Positions 1 through 6,335 of a DNA stretch of 17,012 nucleotides are shown here, piece by piece. Numbering within the stretch: position 1 is the stretch's first letter; each line of letters opens with the position of its first letter. The notes beneath the pieces are model-generated. The model had not been told where the DNA came from. It made no database searches and was given only the letters and a program-made list of their open reading frames with translations. The position numbers were made by a program, and so were the translations under genes. This stretch comes from an uncultured Lachnospiraceae bacterium (GTDB lineage: Bacteria; Bacillota; Clostridia; Lachnospirales; Lachnospiraceae), in NCBI GenBank assembly GCA_947177105.1, contig CAMWTF010000013.1, forward strand, positions 1-17,012. The letters are read 5' to 3'.

Positions 1-134
1 ACACCGGGGTTACGGCGGAGTTTGGAGACCGTTTCCTGACTCTCTCCACCTGCTCCTACCATGTGGACCGGGGCCGTTTCGTGGTGGTGGCCCGGGAGAC
101 CGGCTGCGAAAGCAGCTATGCCCCTTTCCGCTGA
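1..134 (+). CDS. srtB: Class B sortase, C-terminal end (5' part outside window)
   Basis: Only the last 43 residues are present, read in the frame starting at base 3 and ending at TGA 132-134. They contain TLSTCSYH, with the catalytic cysteine in the sortase TLxTC motif, followed 10 residues later by GRFVVVARE, whose arginine fits the conserved active-site arginine. The spacing and the wording TLSTC are typical of class B sortases of Clostridia, membrane-anchored transpeptidases that cleave an LPxTG-like signal and attach the protein to peptidoglycan. The next gene on the same strand encodes a protein with such a signal, so the two probably work as a pair. The N-terminal anchor and catalytic histidine lie upstream of the window and cannot be checked. 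The class assignment rests on this short tail alone. Confidence 0.8.
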   Translation, partial: TGVTAEFGDRFLTLSTCSYHVDRGRFVVVARETGCESSYAPFR

Positions 135-239
135 TTCTTTCGGATATGGTACCAGCCGCCGCGCATCTCTGCAGTACCTTGTGCGGGCCAGGCAACATTG
201 ACTCACATACACAGATTACTAAATTAGGAGGTTATGAAC

Positions 240-1130
240 ATGAAGAAACTAAAAACTATTGTTTCCCTGTTGGCGGTGGCAGCCATGCTGCTTCTGATGC
301 CGAGCACAGATCATCTGCGGGTATCCGCCGCGGAGCCTGTCACCTACTCCCTGAAATATGTGGAGGCTAATAATGAATGGCGTTTCCATGTGGGCCCCTG
401 GGACGACAACAATCCCGGCCACAGGGAACTGTACTATCTGAAGGAATCCATAAAGGACGGCGATATCATTGTGGTTGAGGGCGGCGATCAGGGCCTTACC
501 CTGGAGTTGCCGGTAAACCTCAGCAACATCACTTTCAACCATACGCACCTCGCCGTCATTACCGCCAAGAGTGTGGAAAACGTATATGTGCTGCGGGACA
601 GCGTGGCTGCCATCAACGGCGATGTGACCAATGCTCATGTGTATGACAATGCCGTGGTAAATTTCAACGACAACGTGAAAAACCTCTATATCACCAAGGA
701 GATCTGCGGCCAGCAGACCATCGTTGTGGTGGGCACTGTGGACTATGTAAAGACCGGGGATGCCGAGAAGGTATACAATGAAATGTACAATTTTCAGGCC
801 AATTCCTTCCGGCAGGAAGAGGGCCTTCTGAAGACAGATGCCAGCAAGTACAGCACGGTTCCCGTTCCGACTGCTCCGGTTGTTCCCGGGGATCCGGCCG
901 CTGCCCTTCCGGTTGTTCCCACTGTTCCTGTGGATCCGACAGTTACTGTCCCGGTTGTTCCCACGGCTCCCGTGACGCCTGTAGCTCCTGTGGTTCCGGT
1001 AACACCTGCCGACAGCCTGTATGACAATGTGCCCAAAACCGGAGAGCCTCTTGCCCTGCCCAGCCTGCTGGTCATCGGCGCAGGCATTTGCTTCGGCGGA
1101 GCATATCTTTTAAAGAGGAAAAGCGCTTAG
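240..1130 (+). CDS. Secreted cell-wall-anchored protein with VPKTG sorting signal
   Basis: The protein has 296 residues. A signal peptide (lysines at 2, 3 and 5, hydrophobic to about 20) probably ends near VSA-AEP (29-33). Residues 72-155 form short alternating strand-like blocks (IIVVEGG, HLAVITAK, NVYVLRD, AHVYDN, NLYITKE) that look like a beta-solenoid, an inference from residue pattern only. Residues 207-257 are a Pro/Val/Thr stalk (PVVP, PVTP repeats), as found in wall-spanning regions. The C-terminus is a classic sorting signal: VPKTG at 264-268, a hydrophobic stretch and a final KRK. The start is placed at ATG 240 because AGGAGG (226-231) lies 8 bases upstream. The in-frame ATG at 234 would leave only 2 bases. 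It follows a class B sortase gene by about 100 bases and is its likely substrate. The binding or structural role is unknown. Confidence 0.85.
   Translation: MKKLKTIVSLLAVAAMLLLMPSTDHLRVSAAEPVTYSLKYVEANNEWRFHVGPWDDNNPGHRELYYLKESIKDGDIIVVEGGDQGLTLELPVNLSNITFNHTHLAVITAKSVENVYVLRDSVAAINGDVTNAHVYDNAVVNFNDNVKNLYITKEICGQQTIVVVGTVDYVKTGDAEKVYNEMYNFQANSFRQEEGLLKTDASKYSTVPVPTAPVVPGDPAAALPVVPTVPVDPTVTVPVVPTAPVTPVAPVVPVTPADSLYDNVPKTGEPLALPSLLVIGAGICFGGAYLLKRKSA
876..962 (+). repeat. Coding repeats in the Pro/Val wall-spanning stalk
   Basis: The 12-mer CCGGTTGTTCCC occurs three times in frame, at 876-887, 909-920 and 951-962 (spacings 33 and 42). It encodes the PVVP core of the stalk. The surrounding 853-1010 is a looser mix of related Val-Pro and Thr-Pro codons. 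Such low-complexity repeats often vary in number between strains. Confidence 0.7.
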
Positions 1131-1152
1131 CCGCCCTGTGAATAAGTAGTTG

Positions 1153-1195
1153 TAAAGGGTCAGCCCCCATAAGGAGGACTGACCCTTTATTTTCT
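1153..1195. terminator. Hairpin terminator between convergent genes
   Basis: A perfect 11-bp stem, TAAAGGGTCAG (1153-1163) with CTGACCCTTTA (1179-1189), is followed on the + strand by a T-rich tail (TTTTCT, 1190-1195). It lies 22 bases after the stop of the VPKTG protein gene. The opposite-strand pdaA gene ends at 1210, so the same stem may also stop transcription from the right, though the - strand tail is less T-rich. Confidence 0.85.
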
Positions 1196-1209
1196 CAGAC
1201 AATCAAATA

Positions 1210-2061
1210 CTATTTTATCAGCTCCGACAGCGGCTTGAAAGTATATCCCATCTCTTCCCATTTTGTCAGAAGTTCATCCATGATCTCCCCGTTGGTCTGG
1301 GAGGTGCTATGTAAAAGTACGATGGCCCCGGGATGTATCCGGGACAGCAGTTTGTCAAAAGCCTCCTCATGGGTGGGCTGCTTATCCTGATACCAGTCCA
1401 CATAGGCCAGGCTCCAGAAAAAGGTAGTATAACCCAGTTCCTTTGCCATCTGCAGATTCTCCGTACTGTACTTTCCCTGGGGCGGCCTGTAATAGGCTGT
1501 CATCTCCTGCCCTGTGATCTCCTTATACAGCGCCGCCACATCATTCATCTCCTTGGCAAAAGCTTCCTTATCCGAAATACTGGACATGTCCGGGTGATGG
1601 TATGTATGGTTTCCCACGGTGTGCCCCTCTTCCACCATCCTCTTCACCAGCTCCGGCGCAGACTCCAGATAATGTCCCACCACAAAGAACGTGGCTGGGG
1701 CATTGTGCTTTTTCAGCGCATCCAATATCGGTTCTGTGTTGCCGTTCTCATAGCCCGCGTCAAAGGTCAGGTAGATCACCTTATCCTGAGCATTTCCCAC
1801 ATAGTAGGCGTTGTACTTGGCCAGCTCCGCCGCGGATACATTGCCGCTTGGCTGACTGCCCTCCTGTCCAAATCCCAGTCCCCAGTTCTCCGGCGACTGT
1901 GCTATGGCGGAGGTCGCCATCACGCCCTGGGTGGCGGCTCCCACCGCCCTTCCCAGCAGAAACATGGCCAGAAGGAAAACCGCTGTCAATGCTATCTTGG
2001 GATAGTTGAGTTTCTTCCAGTCCACATCCTTCCAGCTAAAATTTTTCATTCGCTCCAGCAT
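1210..2061 (-). CDS. pdaA: PdaA-type polysaccharide (muramic acid) deacetylase
   Basis: The protein has 283 residues from ATG 2061. An N-terminal membrane segment (about 22-43) is followed by a NodB deacetylase domain. Counted from the ATG at 2064, the metal and catalytic motifs are TFDAGYENG (Asp102), NHTYHHPD (His153 and His157), RPPQGKYS (193-200) and LLHS (His252). The wording FDxGYENG, HPGAIVLLH and FWSLAYVDW closely resembles Bacillus subtilis PdaA, which removes acetyl groups during muramic-delta-lactam formation in the spore cortex. The second Asp of the general NodB TFDDG motif is Ala here; the PdaA group also departs from TFDDG at that place. Two adjacent ATGs are possible. AGGAG (2067-2071) is 2 bases from ATG 2064 and 5 from ATG 2061, so the latter is preferred. 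It is the last gene of the - strand series. Confidence 0.88.
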   Translation of the reverse strand: MLERMKNFSWKDVDWKKLNYPKIALTAVFLLAMFLLGRAVGAATQGVMATSAIAQSPENWGLGFGQEGSQPSGNVSAAELAKYNAYYVGNAQDKVIYLTFDAGYENGNTEPILDALKKHNAPATFFVVGHYLESAPELVKRMVEEGHTVGNHTYHHPDMSSISDKEAFAKEMNDVAALYKEITGQEMTAYYRPPQGKYSTENLQMAKELGYTTFFWSLAYVDWYQDKQPTHEEAFDKLLSRIHPGAIVLLHSTSQTNGEIMDELLTKWEEMGYTFKPLSELIK

Positions 2062-2106
2062 CATAACTCCTGATACTTTTTGTAGCTAATATATGTATAG
2101 CCAGGG

Positions 2107-2125
2107 AAAAAAAGACCATGGGTCC
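2107..2125 (-). terminator. Weak hairpin plus T7 after the FUSC gene
   Basis: On the - strand a short stem GACC-CAT-GGTC (4 bp plus one G-T pair) is followed directly by seven Ts (complement of 2107-2113), 12 bases after the FUSC stop. The stem is short, so it may be a weak or partial terminator that gives pdaA some independence. Confidence 0.3.
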
Positions 2126-2137
2126 GCCGCCCTTAAT

Positions 2138-2962
2138 TCAGCTCTGCGATTCTTTTGACGGTATCGCCCCTTTATTTATTTTGCTGTTCTTCTCCTGATC
2201 CAGATGGAACCAGCGCTCCAGTCTGCTTCTGGGAAGAAAATAGTTTACCAGAAGCGCAATAATCACACCTACACCCGTGTCAATCATGCGGTGGATCGCA
2301 TAGTCTATATGGTGCGCCGGCGTATTAAACAGGATAATACACAGCACTACACCGCCCGGTTGTACACCTCCAGGCCAGTGAAACATCACACACATGGAGA
2401 TCAGGGCGATAATCCCCAAAAATACCATGGGGAGGCGCAGCCAATAGCATCCTTCCGGATAAGCAAGATGCTCCAGCCAATATAGCCCCAACCCGATAAA
2501 TCCTCCTATGACTGTACCGAAGAAGCGGTTTCCCCCGCTGCGGCGGGATTCTTCCATATCCGCACCCATGCCGAAAATGGCCCCGATACAGGCAAAGGTA
2601 GGATTGCTGTTAGGCAGAAAGGCATAGAGCAGCGCAGTGAACACTGCCGCCAGAGCCGTCTTTATGCTGCGAAAGCCCAGCCCCGGAATCGGGGCATGTA
2701 CCGGATTATGCTGTTCTGTGTGATGATCTATATGCGTTGTCCCATGTGACTCTATATGTTGTTGCTCCTCATATTGTGCGGCTTGCCTTCCCACACCTTG
2801 TACGGTCTGTTCTTCCACGTTTTGCGCAGCCTGCCCTTCCATTCTTTGCGCAGTCTCTTGTTCCAGACTTTGGGCGATCTGCTCTTCCTTGCTCTGTACA
2901 GTCTGTTGTTCCACGCTTTGCGCAGGCTGCTGCCCTGCGCTCGGTTCCTTATTCAGATTCAT
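2138..2962 (-). CDS. FUSC / aromatic-acid-exporter-like membrane protein with octapeptide-repeat N-terminus
   Basis: The protein has 274 residues. Residues 96 to about 250 carry several membrane segments in the pattern of FUSC/ArAE small-molecule exporters, ending with RMIDTGVGVIIALLVNYFLP, the conserved last helix of that domain (arginine, then Gly and an Asn near the helix end). In this family such domains move aromatic acids or similar compounds; the substrate here is unknown. In front is an unusual 95-residue hydrophilic region: seven tandem octapeptides (12-67, consensus Q-x-[AV]-Q-x-[VLM]-E-[EQ]), then a His-rich stretch (seven His between 69 and 89). The start is ATG 2962, because GGTGGAG (2970-2976) stands 7 bases upstream. 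An upstream ATG at 2980 has no such site and would overlap the ribosome binding site. It follows the cysteine desulfidase gene by 57 bases. Confidence 0.75.
   Translation of the reverse strand: MNLNKEPSAGQQPAQSVEQQTVQSKEEQIAQSLEQETAQRMEGQAAQNVEEQTVQGVGRQAAQYEEQQHIESHGTTHIDHHTEQHNPVHAPIPGLGFRSIKTALAAVFTALLYAFLPNSNPTFACIGAIFGMGADMEESRRSGGNRFFGTVIGGFIGLGLYWLEHLAYPEGCYWLRLPMVFLGIIALISMCVMFHWPGGVQPGGVVLCIILFNTPAHHIDYAIHRMIDTGVGVIIALLVNYFLPRSRLERWFHLDQEKNSKINKGAIPSKESQS
2762..2929 (-). repeat. Seven tandem 24-bp coding repeats
   Basis: This stretch is exactly 7 x 24 bp and encodes seven octapeptides: QPAQSVEQ, QTVQSKEE, QIAQSLEQ, ETAQRMEG, QAAQNVEE, QTVQGVGR and QAAQYEEQ. The frame is kept throughout. 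Units have diverged in sequence but keep Gln at positions 1 and 4 in nearly all. Confidence 0.9.
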
Positions 2963-3019
2963 GATGATTCTCCACCCCATTCCATATTAGGCAACTTCAT
3001 CTGAAGGTTCTGCCTCTGA

Positions 3020-4291
3020 TCACTCCAGCATCATTTTAATGATTTCTTTGTCTGTCTGGTGCATACCCACCTTTCCGATATATCCCACACAGCTGATGGT
3101 TTCTCCGGCATCTTCTTTCAAAATTCCAGTGTATGCCTCATACTCCTTGTTCTGCATGGCCAGGTAATGCGCCATCATGGACGCGTCCAGACTGGACGCG
3201 ATTTTTGCCGCGCAGGAAATCTTGGCGCCGTCGCAGATGATGCCGGGAATGTTGGCCAGGGTGTTGTCAATGGTGGCCTTTATCTGCGCAAGCGTTCCCC
3301 CGGCCATGTATGTAATGGCCGCGGCCGACGCGCAGGAGGCGGACACGGCCCCGCAAAAAGCCGATAGCTTACCAATAAATTCCTTCTGATATATGGTAAG
3401 CAGGCTGGCAAATACCAGGGATCGATACAGCTTTTCCAACGGGATATTCTTCTCTCTGGCATACACAATCACCGGAACCGAGGAGGCAATGCCCTGATTG
3501 CCGCTGCCGGAGTTGATAATAACCGGCATATCACAGCCGCCCATGCGGGCCTCAGATGCGGCTGCCGCGAACGCTTTCATACGGGTGACCACCCCATCCG
3601 CATAGGATCCTCGGATCACACGTCCGATCCCAATGCCATAGTCCCCGGAAATCCCCTCATATGCTATGTCCATATTATAGCGAATCTGCCGCTCATAGAT
3701 ATCCCGTATCAGCGCCAGATCCACCTCGTCCGCAAAGTTCTTGATGGTCTCCAGGGTAAGGCCGGATCGGTCGGTGGAATAGCCCTTGGCCGCTAACTCC
3801 TTTGCTTTTTCAAAGATTACATTGCCATCCCGGGTAATGGAAACCACATTGGTGTGGGTATGTCTTACCTCCACCTCCACGGTATGTCCCGCCGCAGATA
3901 ACGCAATGATAAAATGAAGGGGTATCTCGGAATCCAAAAACTCCACCTTGCAGCATCCCTTTTCCAAAAGTTCTCTGGTGCGGCTCCTCTCCGCCTCACC
4001 CGCCTTTTCCAGCACTTCCATGCCGGCGGAGGCATCTCCCGCCAGTCCGCCCAATATACATGCCGTCTCAATGCCTGTCAATCCGCCCGAATTGGGAATT
4101 GTTACACAGCGCACATTTTTAATCATATTTCCGGAGCATTTGGCTGTGATCCGCTCTGGCTCACAGCCCAAAACTTCTCTTCCCCTGGCGGCAGCATAGG
4201 CCAGGGCAATCGGCTCCGTACACCCCATAGCGGGAACCAGTTCCTCCCTGATAATACTTATAAACTCGTCCTGTAATTTTTTTTCTAACAT
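3020..4291 (-). CDS. cyuA: L-cysteine desulfidase family protein (CyuA/CdsB-like)
   Basis: The protein has 423 residues, the usual length of the family. It contains MGCTEPIALAYAAA (Cys24), CSGNMIKN (52-59), IPNSGGLTGIE (65-75), INSGSGNQGI (259-268), FCGAVSASC (Cys313) and CDGAKISC (Cys353, Cys360). This fits the iron-sulfur L-cysteine desulfidases (archaeal CdsB, E. coli CyuA/YhaM), which split cysteine into pyruvate, ammonia and sulfide. Cys24 matches the active-site cysteine, and the last three the cluster ligands, judged by motif and spacing from memory of the family. Older names include UPF0597 and serine dehydratase-like. The start is ATG 4291 with a weak AAGG site about 5 bases upstream. 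A terminator separates it from the preceding dGTPase gene, so it probably begins its own transcript, continuing into the FUSC gene. The paired exporter-like gene might be co-expressed. Confidence 0.85.
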   Translation of the reverse strand: MLEKKLQDEFISIIREELVPAMGCTEPIALAYAAARGREVLGCEPERITAKCSGNMIKNVRCVTIPNSGGLTGIETACILGGLAGDASAGMEVLEKAGEAERSRTRELLEKGCCKVEFLDSEIPLHFIIALSAAGHTVEVEVRHTHTNVVSITRDGNVIFEKAKELAAKGYSTDRSGLTLETIKNFADEVDLALIRDIYERQIRYNMDIAYEGISGDYGIGIGRVIRGSYADGVVTRMKAFAAAASEARMGGCDMPVIINSGSGNQGIASSVPVIVYAREKNIPLEKLYRSLVFASLLTIYQKEFIGKLSAFCGAVSASCASAAAITYMAGGTLAQIKATIDNTLANIPGIICDGAKISCAAKIASSLDASMMAHYLAMQNKEYEAYTGILKEDAGETISCVGYIGKVGMHQTDKEIIKMMLE

Positions 4292-4340
4292 GTTACCTTG
4301 ATCTCCGTATGTATTGCGCGAATATTATCGAATTTGCCGC

Positions 4341-4364
4341 AAAAAGAGGCGTCTCCCGCCTCTT
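4341..4364 (-). terminator. Terminator after the dGTPase gene
   Basis: On the - strand an 8-bp perfect stem AAGAGGCG / CGCCTCTT (4357-4364 with 4344-4351, 5-base loop) runs into a T stretch (complement of the five As at 4341-4345). It lies 38 bases after the dgt stop and ends about 50 bases before the cyuA start, dividing the - strand genes into at least two transcripts. Confidence 0.8.
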
Positions 4365-4401
4365 AGTTTTCAATTCCCTTTTTGGGCAGACACCGGATAA
4401 C

Positions 4402-5814
4402 TTACGCGATGCCGCTCAATTCCTGGTACAGCCTCTTTGCGTAGCTGTCCGTCATGCCGCAGATGGAGTCCGTCACCAGCAGAAGGCGCAGATACAGCTT
4501 TTCCTCCGGGCTTTTGTCCCGGCTGTAATATTGGTAAATCGCTTTATAGTTGTCGGATACCAGTGTCATAAGCTTGGCCTGCACCGCCGTCATAGGCTGT
4601 CCGCTGTCATACACTATGGCGGCGTCCACAAAGCGCTCCAGCAGGAAGTCCATAATAGTCTCCGCGGCGATTTCCAGCTTGTAGATCGGCTCTGAGACAA
4701 AGGCATACCGATAGGCAATATCCCCCAGGGCATCCGCCATCCTGGCCCGGTCTTCCCCTGTCAGCAATTCCTTCCTGTAGGTTCCCGCCATAATCTCCCT
4801 GTAATTCCGCGCAAAATTATCCGTGGCGCATGCCAGCAGTTCCCCCTGTATATAGACAATCCAGTTCTGCACCGCATAAGCCTCCGGGTCAGATACCCCT
4901 CGCTCCTGGCCCTTGCCATATCTTTTCTCCAAGGCATCTACCAGCCCAAAATACTTCTCTCCCGCCTCCAGCTTCTGCCCGCAGGCCCGCAGTTCCGACA
5001 CAAGCTGCCGATAGGTAATGCAGCCTTTTTTAAAGGCATCCTCCACATCCGCCGTCTTGTAGGCGATATCGTCCGCCGCTTCCAGCACAAAAGCCAGAGG
5101 ATGCCTGTGTCCCGCCGTACCCAGCGTCTGCTGTATCTGCTGAAACAAGTCCTGCTCCGCGTAAAAGTAACCCATCTTCTTTGTGCGGATATCCCCGCTT
5201 TCCCTGTCAATTTCCAGAGAAGAAACCGGATATTTGATAATCGTGCCCAACAAAGCCTGGGTCAGGTTCATGCCATGCGCATCCACCAGATAGTGAAGCT
5301 TACTTACCAGCCGCAGTGCCTGGGTGTTTCCTTCAAACTCATAGAAATCCGCCTGCATCTGCTCAGTCAGCAGTTCCTTCAGGGGCCTGCCCTGCAGCAC
5401 AAACCGTCCCATATGCGCCCTGAACCATTCCCGGATCACCGTCTCTCCGAAATGCCCAAAGGGAGGATTCCCAATATCGTGCAGCAGCCCGGCGCATTGC
5501 AGAATATCACAGATATATCCCTGATACTCCGGCTTAAAATCCGGATCTTTTACCTCCTGCAAAATCTTTCGGGAGATGTTCTGTCCCAGGGATTTGCCAA
5601 AGGAAGACACTTCCAGCGAATGGGTGAGCCTGGTGCGGATAAAATCGCTCTTATCCAGCGGAAACACCTGGGTCTTGTCCTGCAGCCGCCGGAAAGAGGC
5701 GCTGCCGATGATCCTGTGATAGTCCTTCTCATATTCCGTTCGCAAATCTTCCGCCCCGGCTCTTGCACGTCCCGGCCGTATCCGCTCGTCGCTCAGCAAC
5801 CTGCTCCACTCCAT
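4402..5814 (-). CDS. dgt: Deoxyguanosinetriphosphate triphosphohydrolase-like HD protein
   Basis: The protein has 470 residues, close to dGTPases of other bacteria. Near the N-terminus, DYHRIIGSASFRRLQDKTQVFP (31-52) and TRLTHSLEV (His65) are dGTPase signatures. The HD metal site follows at LLHDIGNPPFGHFGE (His112, Asp113, His121), with the last aspartate expected in ADDIAYKTADVEDA. Such enzymes release triphosphate from dGTP or other dNTPs in the cytoplasm, controlling dNTP pools. Which nucleotide is used cannot be told from sequence. The start is ATG 5814, with AGGAGG about 9 bases upstream on the - strand. The gene ends with the terminator at 4341-4364. About 95 bases separate it from the FakA-like gene upstream; they hold a weak 8-bp hairpin (ACAGGCTG/CAGCTTGT with one G-T pair) and no clear promoter. 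Confidence 0.9.
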   Translation of the reverse strand: MEWSRLLSDERIRPGRARAGAEDLRTEYEKDYHRIIGSASFRRLQDKTQVFPLDKSDFIRTRLTHSLEVSSFGKSLGQNISRKILQEVKDPDFKPEYQGYICDILQCAGLLHDIGNPPFGHFGETVIREWFRAHMGRFVLQGRPLKELLTEQMQADFYEFEGNTQALRLVSKLHYLVDAHGMNLTQALLGTIIKYPVSSLEIDRESGDIRTKKMGYFYAEQDLFQQIQQTLGTAGHRHPLAFVLEAADDIAYKTADVEDAFKKGCITYRQLVSELRACGQKLEAGEKYFGLVDALEKRYGKGQERGVSDPEAYAVQNWIVYIQGELLACATDNFARNYREIMAGTYRKELLTGEDRARMADALGDIAYRYAFVSEPIYKLEIAAETIMDFLLERFVDAAIVYDSGQPMTAVQAKLMTLVSDNYKAIYQYYSRDKSPEEKLYLRLLLVTDSICGMTDSYAKRLYQELSGIA

Positions 5815-5909
5815 GGCAGCCTTCCTCCTGTCTCCTTTATCCCAAAAACGCTTTCTTTTTACGCACAGGCTGTAATCAGCTTGTAACGGATAATTGTTTC
5901 TGTGAATCC

Positions 5910-6167
5910 TTATCCCTGCAAGCCTCTGGCCTGGCGGTCCATATCCTCCACCACGATATCATATATCTCCCCCAGGCCCGCACAATATTCCAGTACCTGC
6001 CAAGGCTCGTTGGTATGAAAATGAATCTTAATCAACTCATCATCTCCCACTGCCAGCAGACAATCCCCTTTAAAATGCTCTGTGAAATAGTCATTGATGG
6101 CATCCTCATCCAGATCATGCCCCTCAATCAACAACTGTGTGTCATAACGAAATTCCAATGATTCCAT
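5910..6167 (-). CDS. Small stand-alone protein like the C-terminal segment of FakA/YloV fatty acid kinases
   Basis: The protein has 85 residues. The core GDCLLAVGDDELIKIHFHTNEP and the later LGEIYDIVVEDMDRQ follow the pattern 'GDSLVVVGDD-LIKVHVHTN-PG ... G-L--I-I-NM--Q' known at the C-terminal end of FakA/YloV (DhaK/DegV-linked) proteins. Here that segment stands alone, without the ATP-binding DhaL domain or the middle domain. In FakA this region takes part in work with acyl-carrying FakB; in a free-standing protein the role is unknown. The start is ATG 6167, with AAAGGGG 5 bases upstream. An upstream in-frame start at 6206 would run into repeat DNA and has no better site. The gene lies directly after two copies of an intergenic repeat, whose edge touches its ribosome binding site. 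Confidence 0.7.
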   Translation of the reverse strand: MESLEFRYDTQLLIEGHDLDEDAINDYFTEHFKGDCLLAVGDDELIKIHFHTNEPWQVLEYCAGLGEIYDIVVEDMDRQARGLQG

Positions 6168-6184
6168 AATTACCCCTTTCCTGC

Positions 6185-6250
6185 ATATCGCAGGCCGAGC
6201 CTGCAATACTGCGTTAATGCGTATTTGGAAGTTTTACTTCCAAACTTACC
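6185..6250. repeat. Two-hairpin intergenic repeat, copy A
   Basis: Two stem-loops lie side by side. Hairpin 2 is at 6185-6209, where the central CAGGC-CGA-GCCTG pairs perfectly and the outer arms are decayed. Hairpin 1 is at 6224-6244, TTTGGAAG-TTTTA-CTTCCAAA. A 35-base stretch (6214-6248) is identical to copy B 74 bases further on. It fills the gap between the MATE and FakA-like genes. Confidence 0.85.
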
Positions 6251-6258
6251 TCTTCGTG

Positions 6259-6322
6259 AATATCGCTGGCTTTGCCTGCGATATTCCTTAATGCGTATTT
6301 GGAAGTTTTACTTCCAAACTTA
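6259..6322. repeat. Two-hairpin intergenic repeat, copy B
   Basis: Hairpin 2 (6259-6285) is AATATCGC-T-GGC-TTT-GCC-T-GCGATATT, with one T-T mismatch in the stem. Hairpin 1 (6298-6318) is TTTGGAAG-TTTTA-CTTCCAAA. The order, spacing and flanks equal those of copy A, and the unit length is 74 bp. Confidence 0.85.
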
Positions 6323-6335
6323 CTTTCCTTGTTTT

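Noticed and set aside
198..225. TTGACT (198-203) and TAAATT (220-225), a promoter-like pair before the VPKTG protein gene
   Set aside because: Transcription would begin after the ribosome binding site at 226-231. The gene is more likely read from upstream, with the sortase.
2065..2106. A sporulation (sigma-G type) promoter for pdaA
   Set aside because: AT-rich sequence TATACATATATTA is present, but I could not find matching -35 and -10 boxes at the proper distance.
2737..2964. A + strand open frame with repeated VPRFAQ-like units
   Set aside because: It is the antisense reading of the 24-bp repeats in the FUSC gene. Any repeat of 24 bp stays open in several frames.
3865..4071. Small - strand frames inside the cysteine desulfidase gene, and similar ones inside other genes
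   Set aside because: Arg/Trp-rich translations in alternative frames of conserved genes, with no start signals.
4309..4695. A + strand open frame of 128 codons opposite the end of the dGTPase gene
   Set aside because: It covers the terminator and the antisense of conserved dGTPase codons, with no ribosome binding site or recognisable domain.
6185..6322. Possible CRISPR array because of direct repeats
   Set aside because: Only two tandem units, each itself two hairpins; the stretch between the 35-base identical parts also matches copy C. There are no unique spacers and no cas genes.
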